Assembly: GCA_964452415.1 (NCBI GenBank)
Contig: CAYVME010000029.1
Location: forward strand, 1-12,389
From: UBA12068 sp964452415
GTDB lineage: Bacteria > Patescibacteriota > Minisyncoccia > Moranbacterales > GWC2-37-73
Direction: 5' to 3'
Length of the DNA stretch: 12,389 bases
This document shows positions 1 to 5,818 of the stretch, one piece after another. The notes beneath the pieces were generated by a model. That model did not search any database and was not told the DNA's origin. It saw nothing but the letters and a program-made list of their open reading frames with translations. The position numbers and the translations under genes are program-made. Within the stretch, counting starts at the first letter, position 1; each line of letters starts with the position of its first letter.

Positions 1-7
1 CTATCTC

Positions 8-103
8 TTATCCACAATTCGCAAAAACAAACCGACCTTGAAGGCCCGTAAACCAAAAATACATAAACTGTATTAAATTGTGGTTTGGTTTGTTTGTACT
101 CAT
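8..103 (-). CDS. Possible leaderless 31-codon ORF or leader RNA
   Basis: An ATG at 101-103 lies at the expected start point of the consensus promoter at 110-137 and opens a 31-codon frame ending in TAA at 8-10. The predicted peptide has an aromatic, Gly-containing second half (GLQGRFVFANCG) and matches no family I recognise. There is no SD sequence, so translation would have to be leaderless. The same stretch carries two pairs of complementary segments in crossed order (12-19 with 76-83, and 25-33 with 87-95). A structured non-coding leader for a gene beyond the left edge is therefore an equally good reading, and the coding status is unproven. Confidence 0.25.
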   Translation of the reverse strand: MSTNKPNHNLIQFMYFWFTGLQGRFVFANCG

Positions 104-109
104 AATGTG

Positions 110-137
110 ATTATAGCACCTTGAAATGCATTGTCAA
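110..137 (-). promoter_or_regulatory. Consensus sigma-70-type promoter firing leftward
   Basis: On the minus strand a perfect TTGACA (132-137) is followed after 16 nt by a perfect TATAAT (110-115). Initiation is predicted near position 103, and the transcript would run out of the left edge of the window. It would transcribe the region with crossed complementary segments at 12-95. The hexamers are read directly from the sequence; promoter activity is inferred. Confidence 0.7.
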
Positions 138-138
138 A

Positions 139-275
139 TTTTAAGATTATGTATTATGTATTAGGTATTAGAAGCTAGAAATCAAAAACTAATTATGATT
201 ATAAAAAAATACAAAAAACGAAGATGCAATCTTCGTTTTTTCTTTGACTCATTCCTAGAACCTAATCCCTAAAAC
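139..275. repeat. AT-rich intergenic tract with dispersed-repeat-like motifs
   Basis: This gap holds short iterated motifs: attatgtatta-type units at about 146-170, and aacct-type units at about 257-279 (agaacctaat, taaaacctat). They flank the hairpin terminator at 213-241. The first set resembles the tgtataatgtat units between the two permease genes at 3504-3567, so they may be copies of one dispersed family. No gene is visible. The likeness is by eye and may partly reflect base composition. Confidence 0.4.
213..241 (-). terminator. Intrinsic terminator, bidirectional form
   Basis: A 13-bp perfect stem (213-225 with 229-241) closes a 3-nt loop (gca). The core is cgaagat/atcttcg and the base of each arm is an A or T run, so the RNA from either strand ends in a U tract. 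It lies 34 nt beyond the stop codon of the thioredoxin-like gene and is well placed to end that minus-strand transcript. Confidence 0.8.
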
Positions 276-1397
276 CTATCTAGAGAGTTGCTGCTCGATA
301 ACTTTTTTCACATCATCATATTTAACTGTTGGAGCTTGCAAGTCAGTTCCAACAAAAATTGAAGGTGTTGCTTGAATTCCAAAAGCTTGTCCTTCAGTCA
401 AAGTTTTCGTTGTCAATTCTTGATATTTTTTATCATCAAGACATTTGTTGAAGTCAGCAGTGTTAAGTTTAAGATTTGCAGCATATCCCTTCAATGCTGG
501 GGTTGCGTCTTTGGCTTTTGCCCAAACAGCTTGAGTCGCAAACAATTTGTCGCCATATTCCAAAAATTTTCCTTGCTCATTGGCGCAAGCTGAAGCCATG
601 AATGCGGAAACTCCTTGAGTTGCAGTCGCTGGAACATATCCCTTGAAAACAACCTGAACTTTGTCAGCATAATCTTTGGTTATTTGAGAAGTGATTGTTT
701 GAAATGCGCTTTTATCGCTAGGATTCATGAAGTTGATGAAAGAGATAACTTTCACCAAAGATTCATCTGATCCGATTTTGACATCATTTCCTTCGATTGT
801 TGGAGCTGAAACATATTTTCCAACTGGAAATCCAGCTTCAGCGCTTTTGATTGCATATGAATCACCTTGCTTGCTTAAGAACGATTCAGCCTTAACAAAA
901 AGTTCAGTTTTCTCAATTTCTTTTGAGAAAATGAAGGCTGGCAAAGTTTTGATTCCAAATTGAGCAATCAATTTTTGCCCTTGCTCAGAATTGTAATCGA
1001 TTTTTTCATTGAGCATTGTTGGAAGCACACCCTTCAGTCCAACCAAGACCTCATCAGGCTTGCAAGCTTCACATGAGTCATCAGAAATGACCTGAAGCTT
1101 CACCAATGGTTCGTCATAGGCAACCCAGGTTCTTCCATTGAGTGCAAAAACATCAACAGTCTTCAGTGCTCGCTGAGAAAAACCACCACCTCTAACCATT
1201 TGGATTCCATCAACGAAAAGACTTCCCACAAAAAGACCTGCCAACAGAATCACAGCAGAAACCAAATTTTTTATCTTTTTGTCCTTTTTTTCTTCTTCGG
1301 TCTCAGGTTCAACTTCTTTTTCTTCTTCAGTCTCAATTTCAAGATTTGATTCCTCTTCCATTGAGGCGTCTTTGATTTCCTTGTTTTCTTCAGTCAT
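276..1397 (-). CDS. Membrane-anchored protein with two thioredoxin-like modules (DsbA/Thioredoxin_4 type)
   Basis: A 373-residue protein. Residues 3-40 form a Glu-rich cytosolic tail, followed by a basic KKIK stop and one membrane segment (about 44-63), so the rest is extracytoplasmic. Module 1 (about 98-165) has a redox-type CEAC motif (C109, C112) and a cis-Pro TLP (153). Module 2 (about 196-370) follows the DsbA/Thioredoxin_4 pattern, including the ACANEQGKF-type block, the conserved second Cys (C271, C319) and cis-Pro ATPS (345). Where CPYC would be expected after FINF, it has NPSD (225-228). Known families of this type make or shuffle disulfides in exported proteins. Here only module 1 could be catalytic, and module 2 may bind substrate or be structural. 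No SD precedes the ATG. The gene lies 30 nt after the 131-residue membrane protein, probably in one operon. Confidence 0.85.
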   Translation of the reverse strand: MTEENKEIKDASMEEESNLEIETEEEKEVEPETEEEKKDKKIKNLVSAVILLAGLFVGSLFVDGIQMVRGGGFSQRALKTVDVFALNGRTWVAYDEPLVKLQVISDDSCEACKPDEVLVGLKGVLPTMLNEKIDYNSEQGQKLIAQFGIKTLPAFIFSKEIEKTELFVKAESFLSKQGDSYAIKSAEAGFPVGKYVSAPTIEGNDVKIGSDESLVKVISFINFMNPSDKSAFQTITSQITKDYADKVQVVFKGYVPATATQGVSAFMASACANEQGKFLEYGDKLFATQAVWAKAKDATPALKGYAANLKLNTADFNKCLDDKKYQELTTKTLTEGQAFGIQATPSIFVGTDLQAPTVKYDDVKKVIEQQLSR

Positions 1398-1427
1398 ATT
1401 GTTTTAATTACTGATTACTAATTTTTG

Positions 1428-1823
1428 TTACTCAGACATTTGCTGTGTAGCCTGCTCGGCTTCAAGAGCTTTTTGCTCAAGGTTTTTCTTCATGCTTGCA
1501 ATATCATATCGTTTTGTTTCAGTTTTAATTTGATAATCATTAAAGCCGATTGTTATTCTTTTGATCGCTTCTGTTTTGATTGTTATCCCAAGCAAGATTC
1601 CCAAAATGCAGAAAAGTGCAAATTCAAAAATCATTTCTTTTCTTTTTCTTTTTGATCTTTCAATTTCATTTTCAATTGGGACCTCTTCGCTTTTTTCTTT
1701 TTCAAAATTCTCAGTTTCTTCAACATCTTCAATTTCTGCTTCTTGTCCGAGCAATTCTTCTTGTTGCATTCGCTCAAATTCTTTTATTTCTTCAAGCTCT
1801 TCTCTTTTTTTGTCTTGATGCAT
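1428..1823 (-). CDS. Small single-pass membrane protein with acidic tail, unknown function
   Basis: A 131-residue protein with no family I recognise. Residues 1-55 are highly charged and Glu-rich (probably cytosolic, helical or coiled), followed by a basic patch RSKRKRKE (56-63), one membrane helix (about 64-83) and a short outer segment. The last 20-25 residues (MKKNLEQKALEAEQ) are predicted coiled coil. This layout of acidic tail, basic stop and single helix matches the N-terminus of the thioredoxin-like protein encoded 30 nt downstream. The two may be co-transcribed and might interact at the membrane. The start is the first ATG, with only a weak AGG upstream. Its own promoter is not clear in the 1824-1948 gap. 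Confidence 0.7.
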   Translation of the reverse strand: MHQDKKREELEEIKEFERMQQEELLGQEAEIEDVEETENFEKEKSEEVPIENEIERSKRKRKEMIFEFALFCILGILLGITIKTEAIKRITIGFNDYQIKTETKRYDIASMKKNLEQKALEAEQATQQMSE

Positions 1824-1887
1824 AAGCCTGTTTTTTACGGGTTAATTTGTCCCTATATGTTACCACAACCGCATAAAAGCTACAATA

Positions 1888-1916
1888 TTGACAAATAATA
1901 AATTTATGTGCATACT
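1888..1916 (+). promoter_or_regulatory. Promoter of the first plus-strand small gene
   Basis: A perfect -35 TTGACA (1888-1893) is followed after 17 nt by CATACT (1911-1916, 4 of 6 matches to TATAAT). Initiation would be near 1923, giving a leader of about 59 nt. A second -10-like CATAAT occurs at 1921-1926 but has no well-spaced -35. It is the only good plus-strand promoter before the small gene at 1982. Confidence 0.6.
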
Positions 1917-1948
1917 TATTCATAATAGAAAAGTAGCACAAATAAAAA

Positions 1949-1976
1949 ATGGCTCAAAAAAGCCAAAAAATGGAGG
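1949..1976 (+). promoter_or_regulatory. Shared leader element: hairpin followed by GGAGG ribosome-binding site
   Basis: The sequence ATGGCTCAAAAAAGCCAA (1949-1966) contains a 5-bp hairpin, TGGCT (1950-1954) with AGCCA (1961-1965), around a CAAAAA loop. A GGAGG at 1972-1976 lies 5 nt before the ATG at 1982. The element recurs with 17 of 18 bases identical at 5788-5805, before the other plus-strand small gene. Here the ATG at 1949 is in frame with the gene, but in the other copy it is not, so the conserved unit is more likely an RNA or leader element than an N-terminal extension. Confidence 0.65.
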
Positions 1977-1981
1977 TTAAA

Positions 1982-2179
1982 ATGCCTGACAACGCACTGA
2001 GAAGAACATTAAACACTATCATGAATGAGCAGTTGCCTGTGAATGTAGCTCTCCAGCCTATGGGCAACATCGGAGGAATTATCACCAGGGTTCATTTCGC
2101 ATCAGATAAATTGATAGAGATGAATGGGCAAACCATCAATCTTGCCCAATGCAGGGAAATAACAATTCCCCTGACCTAA
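1982..2179 (+). CDS. Small protein of unknown function, possible Sm/SH3-like beta barrel
   Basis: A 65-residue protein I do not recognise. I chose the ATG at 1982 because GGAGG lies 5 nt upstream; the ATG at 1949 would add 11 residues but belongs to the shared leader element. Residues 1-17 are probably helical (ALRRTLNTIMNEQ). The rest alternates hydrophobic residues with Gly turns (VNVALQPMGNIGGIITRV, then DKLIEMNGQTINL), as in a compact beta barrel of the Sm/SH3 or YolD kind; that fold is an inference. It ends with INLAQCREIT (52-61), which fits the pattern I-[N/D]-x-x-Q-x-x-x-I-T also found in the small protein at 5819-6046. It is a lone plus-strand unit with its own promoter and terminator, and its terminator overlaps the 3' end of the opposing permease gene. 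Confidence 0.8.
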   Translation: MPDNALRRTLNTIMNEQLPVNVALQPMGNIGGIITRVHFASDKLIEMNGQTINLAQCREITIPLT

Positions 2180-2207
2180 AGAAAGAAAAGAAAAGCAAAA
2201 TGCACCC

Positions 2208-2240
2208 AGAGCCTCGTTATACAACGAGGCTCTATTCTTT
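2208..2240 (+). terminator. Intrinsic terminator of the first small gene
   Basis: A perfect 11-bp stem, AGAGCCTCGTT (2208-2218) with AACGAGGCTCT (2223-2233), closes on ATAC and is followed by a T-rich run (attctttt). It starts 28 nt after the small gene's stop. The opposing permease gene's stop codon (2232-2234) lies inside the right arm, so one palindrome serves the 3' ends of two convergent genes. The opposite-strand U tract is weaker. Confidence 0.85.
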
Positions 2241-3485
2241 TCTGAGCGCCTCCATTGGAGACAATTTTGAAGCTTTCCAGGCCGGATAATATCCAAAAAT
2301 TATTCCCGTTGCCACAGAAAATCCAGCGCCCAAAAGCACCGAGTTCATGGTCAAAGGAAAACTCAAGGAATATCCCAGCAGAGAAAAAATATATGAAAAA
2401 GCAAGGTTCAATAAAAATCCCAGAATGATTCCAATCATGCCACCAATGAATGTTATGAAAATTGCTTCAAAAAGAAATTGATTCCTGATATCCATTTCTT
2501 TTGCTCCCACAGCTTTTCGAAGTCCAATTTCAAAGGTTCTTTCAACCACTGCAACATACATCACATTCATAATGCCAACTCCTCCCACAATCAAAGAGAT
2601 TGAGGTCAAAGCCAAAAGCAAAATATTAATTGTGCCAAAGACATCATCCACCAATTTTTGCGCTTCCTGCATCGTCACCACTGAAAAATCCTCTTGCTCC
2701 TCCCTGGGTGTTTTATGAATTCTCTTCAAGAGGTCTGTCACATCAGCGGCAGTAACATCAATCATGGCGACATCTTTCACCTTGACTGTAATATATCTCA
2801 CATAATCAATGCCAAGAATTTTTTTCTGCAAAGTCTGCACTGGCATATAAATCAGTTCGTCATAATTGAAAAAAGCAACTGTTCCTCTTTCTTCAGCCAC
2901 GCCAATAACTCTGAAGTTTAAACCCTTAAGTCTAATGTCTTTTCCAATCGCATCTTCATCCCCAAACAAGGAATTCTTCACTTCGCTTCCAATAACAACC
3001 ACCTGCGCCAAACTGTCATCTTCCGCTTGGGTATAAAAAACTCCTTTCTCCACTTTCACACCAGTGTCTATCTCCGGAAGTGCTGCACCGTTGCCATAAA
3101 TCATGGCTCGCTTGTTTTCATTTTTGTAGGATGCAATTTCCTGACCCAGTGTCCCAGCTGCAAAGCCAGTCACATTTGGAAGTTTCAAAATTTGTTCACC
3201 ATCTGTCACCTTGAGAGTTGTGATTTGGATTCCCTGGGCTTGTCCAGTTGCATTGGCCGAAGAGGTTTTTCCAGTTGATGGAACTTTTGTTTCAATTTGG
3301 ATAATGTCGTTGCCATAGCTGTCGAACTGTCCCAGAATGTATCCTTTCACGCCTTGACCACTGGATGTTACAATAATCACCGAAGTTATTCCAATCACAA
3401 TTCCAACCAATGTCAAAACAGTCCGACCAATATTTACAGATAGGTTTCGCAAGGCTAATTTAAATGATAGTTTTATTCTGTTCAC
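2232..3485 (-). CDS. ABC transporter permease, MacB/FtsX family (second of a pair)
   Basis: The permease subunit of a MacB/YknZ-type exporter: one N-terminal membrane helix (LTLVGIVIGITSVIIV), a large extracytoplasmic MacB_PCD domain of about 240 residues, then three helices forming the FtsX domain. It carries the coupling segment EIGLRKAVGA, which contacts the ATPase in this family, and ends with the family-typical SPMEALR tail. I prefer the GTG start at 3485 (417 residues, NRIKLSFKLALRNL), because the upstream ATG at 3545 lies within AT-rich repeat sequence and would add an atypical 20-residue extension. No SD is visible. It is clearly related to the permease encoded just upstream (both have a QKxILGIDY block), so the pair arose by duplication and probably forms a heterodimer. 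Confidence 0.88.
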   Translation of the reverse strand: MNRIKLSFKLALRNLSVNIGRTVLTLVGIVIGITSVIIVTSSGQGVKGYILGQFDSYGNDIIQIETKVPSTGKTSSANATGQAQGIQITTLKVTDGEQILKLPNVTGFAAGTLGQEIASYKNENKRAMIYGNGAALPEIDTGVKVEKGVFYTQAEDDSLAQVVVIGSEVKNSLFGDEDAIGKDIRLKGLNFRVIGVAEERGTVAFFNYDELIYMPVQTLQKKILGIDYVRYITVKVKDVAMIDVTAADVTDLLKRIHKTPREEQEDFSVVTMQEAQKLVDDVFGTINILLLALTSISLIVGGVGIMNVMYVAVVERTFEIGLRKAVGAKEMDIRNQFLFEAIFITFIGGMIGIILGFLLNLAFSYIFSLLGYSLSFPLTMNSVLLGAGFSVATGIIFGYYPAWKASKLSPMEALRKE

Positions 3486-3503
3486 AATTTTTATTAATAA
3501 TTT

Positions 3504-3567
3504 TTGTATAATGTATTTAGTATCTTGTATAATGTATAAATGCATTCCCGAGTTTATACATAATACA
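3504..3567. repeat. AT-rich palindromic and direct repeat between permease genes
   Basis: Two direct copies of TTGTATAATGTAT (3504-3516 and 3525-3537) occur here. The second forms a hairpin with 3553-3567: nine base pairs, one mismatch and five more, around a 12-nt loop (3541-3552). The element fills most of the 108-nt gap between two co-oriented permease genes and includes the misleading upstream ATG of the downstream one. There is no long T tract, so it is not a classic terminator. It may be a dispersed intergenic repeat or an RNA-processing structure. Confidence 0.6.
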
Positions 3568-3593
3568 TTCTACAATATACTTTATACATGAGC

Positions 3594-4835
3594 TTACTCA
3601 TAACGCAATGCCTCCATCGGTGAAATTTGCGAGGCTTTGCGAGCTGGATACAATCCAAAAACCAAACCGATCATGACCGACACAAATGTTGCCGTCACAA
3701 TCGAAGAAAATGAAATTAAAAATTCCCAGTTATATCCAAGTGAATTAATTATCACCGACGCCAAAGCTGAAATGACAATTCCAAAAACAATCCCAATAAC
3801 CCCACCAATAAGAGTTATGAAAGCCGATTCAACCAAAAATTGCGTTATGATGTGCCTGGTTCTGGCGCCGACCGCTTTCCTAAGGCCAACTTCACGAATT
3901 CTTTGATTCACTGAAATCAACATTATATTCATAATTCCGATACCACCAACCAAAAGAGAAATTGCAGCGATTCCAGTCAGAAAATATTTCAAAACATTAG
4001 TTACATTGGTGATTGTCTCAATGGCCTGAGCCGTGTTTCGCACTGAAAAATCATCATCGATTGGATTCTTGATGTGGTGTTGCGAGCGAAGCGTCAACTT
4101 GATATCAGCCGTGGCCCTGTCCATGTTCTCCAGTGCATCAATCTTCACCCTTGCAAAATTAATATAATCAATGCCAAGTATTATTTTTTGAGCTGTTTGA
4201 AGCGGGATAAAGATAAGTTCGTCAACATTTGAAAATCCTGAAGATCCTTTTTCTTCAAAGGTTCCAATGACTGTAAAGTTGACATCCTTTAAGGAGATAA
4301 TTTTCCCAATTGGATCATCTTGATCAAAAAGATCCTTGGCTTTTTTCGCTCCCAAAACTGCGACCTTGGCCAATCCTGCCTCTTCTTCTTTTGTAAAAAA
4401 TCTTCCAGCAGTGAGTTTGTTGTTTTCAACATCAATGAAATCAGCTGAAACACCTTGGAAATTGCTCTCGTTTGAATTGCTCTTATATCTGGCTGTGCCA
4501 ACCCCTGTGACATAGCCACTGACTGCAGTTGCGCTTGGCACATTTTTTTTAAGCATAATTGCATTCAAATCTGAAATTTTCAGAGTTGTGGTTACAATAC
4601 CCAAAGCCGAAGCGGGCGGGCCTTTTTCATCTGAAGCGCCCGGTAAAATTCCCACTAAATTAGTGCCAATTCCTGCAACTTGATCAATAATGAGCCTTTG
4701 CGCACTGGCGCCAATCGCCATCACAACAATCACGCTGGCAATTCCAATGATAATTCCCAAAATCGTCAAAAATGAGCGGAACTTGGCCGCCATGAGATTT
4801 TTGTATGAAATTTTTATTGGAGAACTGAGCTTCAT
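3594..4835 (-). CDS. ABC transporter permease, MacB/FtsX family (first of a pair)
   Basis: A 413-residue permease with the MacB layout: amphipathic start (KISYKNLMAAKFRSFLTILG), helix 1 at about 22-41, an extracytoplasmic MacB_PCD domain, and three C-terminal helices with the coupling segment EVGLRKAVGA and the tail SPMEALRYE. I chose the ATG at 4835, giving the family-typical start MKLSSPIK. The in-frame ATG at 4883 would translate through the intergenic inverted repeat that ends exactly next to this start codon. No SD is present. It lies downstream of the ABC ATPase, after a 162-nt gap, and upstream of a homologous permease. ATPase, two permeases and the adaptor at 6174-7478 make a MacAB/YknXYZ-like efflux system, where known members export peptides, macrolides or lipids; the substrate here is unknown. 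Confidence 0.9.
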   Translation of the reverse strand: MKLSSPIKISYKNLMAAKFRSFLTILGIIIGIASVIVVMAIGASAQRLIIDQVAGIGTNLVGILPGASDEKGPPASALGIVTTTLKISDLNAIMLKKNVPSATAVSGYVTGVGTARYKSNSNESNFQGVSADFIDVENNKLTAGRFFTKEEEAGLAKVAVLGAKKAKDLFDQDDPIGKIISLKDVNFTVIGTFEEKGSSGFSNVDELIFIPLQTAQKIILGIDYINFARVKIDALENMDRATADIKLTLRSQHHIKNPIDDDFSVRNTAQAIETITNVTNVLKYFLTGIAAISLLVGGIGIMNIMLISVNQRIREVGLRKAVGARTRHIITQFLVESAFITLIGGVIGIVFGIVISALASVIINSLGYNWEFLISFSSIVTATFVSVMIGLVFGLYPARKASQISPMEALRYE

Positions 4836-4975
4836 AAGAAACAATAACCAAGATACAAACATCAAACAAAATTCAATAATCAAATTTCAAATATTCAAAC
4901 TATTTGTTCTTTTGGGTATTGTGATTTGAAATTTGTTTGGTTATTGTTTCTTGTGTCTTGGTTATTTTAAAATTA
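4836..4975. repeat. Inverted intergenic repeat abutting a start codon
   Basis: Two inverted copies of a composite AT-rich repeat. aagaaacaataacca (4836-4850) is perfectly complementary to 4938-4952, and caaatttcaaat (4881-4892) to 4924-4935, properly nested. The left copy carries about 28 extra bases between the two modules. The right copy continues with another ttggttat motif (about 4958-4965). The left arm ends directly at the permease start codon (4833-4835), so the repeat supplies the whole translation-initiation region. It resembles dispersed intergenic repeats I associate with Patescibacteria genomes; this is from memory and not tested. Confidence 0.65.
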
Positions 4976-4997
4976 TTTCCTGATTTTCAATGCTTGA

Positions 4998-5729
4998 TCA
5001 TTTTAACAATGTTCCTTCTCCATCTGCAATTAAACGACTTTGCACCAATTCATCTGAAATGAGTTGTCCGTCTTTCATGTTGAGAATTCTTTTGGCGTGT
5101 TGGGCTGTGTATGTTTCGTGAGTCACCAAAATGACAGTGTGCCCTTCATTGTTGAGTTGTTGCAAAATTTTCATCACCGCCAATCCTGATTTTGAATCAA
5201 GATTTCCAGTTGGCTCATCAGCAAAAATAAGCTCGGGACTGTTCACCAGAGCTCTGGCAATTGCCACGCGCTGCTTTTCACCACCCGAAAGTTGATTGGA
5301 AAGATACCCCGCGCGATGTTCCATTCCCACGGCTCTCAGAGCATCCATCACTTTTTTCTCATTGTGATTTTCAATGTGATTTTCATCATACAAAAGTGGA
5401 AGTTCCACATTTTCAAACACCGAAGTTCTCGGCAAAAGATTGAAAGATTGAAAAACGAATCCTATTTTCTTGTTGCGAATCTTTGCCAATTCATCATCTC
5501 CAAATTTGTTCACATCCACACCTTCAAGCAGATATGTCCCGTCAGTGGCGCGATCAAGCATCCCCAAAATCTGCATCAGGGTTGATTTTCCTGATCCAGA
5601 AGGTCCCATGATCGAAACAAATTCACCCTTTTCAATCGAAAAAGTCATCCCGCACATCGCAGTGGTTTTAACACCTTCACTGTCATAAGTCTTGCACAAA
5701 TTTTCAACCTGTATTAATTGTCTTGACAT
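4998..5729 (-). CDS. ABC transporter ATP-binding protein, MacB/LolD type
   Basis: A 243-residue ATPase with every nucleotide-binding motif: Walker A GPSGSGKST (42-50), Q-loop Q94 in FVFQSFNLLP, signature LSGGE (147-151), Walker B LIFADEP (167-173, with catalytic E172) and H-loop H204. The NLLPRTSVFENVELPL block is characteristic of the MacB/LolD/FtsE group, which energises mechanotransmission-type permeases. In E. coli MacB this domain is fused to the permease; here it is a separate gene, as in Bacillus YknY. The gene starts at 5729 with no SD. Its predicted promoter gives a transcript starting only about 7 nt before the ATG. It is separated from the adaptor gene by a plus-strand small gene. 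Confidence 0.95.
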   Translation of the reverse strand: MSRQLIQVENLCKTYDSEGVKTTAMCGMTFSIEKGEFVSIMGPSGSGKSTLMQILGMLDRATDGTYLLEGVDVNKFGDDELAKIRNKKIGFVFQSFNLLPRTSVFENVELPLLYDENHIENHNEKKVMDALRAVGMEHRAGYLSNQLSGGEKQRVAIARALVNSPELIFADEPTGNLDSKSGLAVMKILQQLNNEGHTVILVTHETYTAQHAKRILNMKDGQLISDELVQSRLIADGEGTLLK

Positions 5730-5751
5730 TTTTGTAATTTTAGAGTATAAT
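5723..5751 (+). promoter_or_regulatory. Perfect consensus promoter of the second small gene
   Basis: TTGACA (5723-5728), exactly 17 nt, then TATAAT (5746-5751): a full consensus sigma-70-type promoter. Initiation near 5758 gives a leader of about 61 nt before the small gene. The -35 box overlaps the start codon of the divergent ABC ATPase (5727-5729). Confidence 0.85.
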
Positions 5752-5773
5752 AGAACATCGTGGTTCTTATCAG
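5744..5773 (-). promoter_or_regulatory. Possible divergent promoter of the ABC ATPase
   Basis: On the minus strand TATACT (5744-5749) lies 18 nt after CTGATA (5768-5773, four matches to TTGACA). Initiation near 5737 would put the ATPase ATG (5729) only about 7 nt into the transcript. Its -10 box shares four bases with the -10 box of the plus-strand promoter, so polymerase could not open both at once. The -35 match is modest. Confidence 0.4.
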
Positions 5774-5787
5774 AAGTAACATAGATT

Positions 5788-5810
5788 ATGGCTCAAAGAA
5801 GCCAAGGAGG
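5788..5810 (+). promoter_or_regulatory. Shared leader element: hairpin followed by AAGGAGG ribosome-binding site
   Basis: ATGGCTCAAAGAAGCCAA (5788-5805) differs at one base from the element at 1949-1966. The hairpin is TGGCT (5789-5793) with AGCCA (5800-5804), and AAGGAGG (5804-5810) starts at its foot, 8 nt before the ATG at 5819. The ATG at 5788 opens a 12-codon frame (MAQRSQGGENND) that stops just inside the small gene in another frame. It could be a leader peptide, or the hairpin could modulate SD access. Confidence 0.65.
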
Positions 5811-5818
5811 AGAAAATA

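Noticed and set aside
1949..1981. N-terminal extension MAQKSQKMEVK of the first small protein
   Set aside because: The same nucleotides recur at 5788 where they are out of frame with the gene, and the GGAGG lies between them and the ATG at 1982, so they are better read as a leader element.
3486..3545. Upstream ATG start of the second permease
   Set aside because: The added 20 residues translate AT-rich palindromic repeat sequence and do not fit the family's usual N-terminus; the GTG at 3485 does.
4836..4883. Upstream ATG start of the first permease
   Set aside because: It would translate through the intergenic inverted repeat; MKLSSPIKIS at 4835 matches the family pattern.
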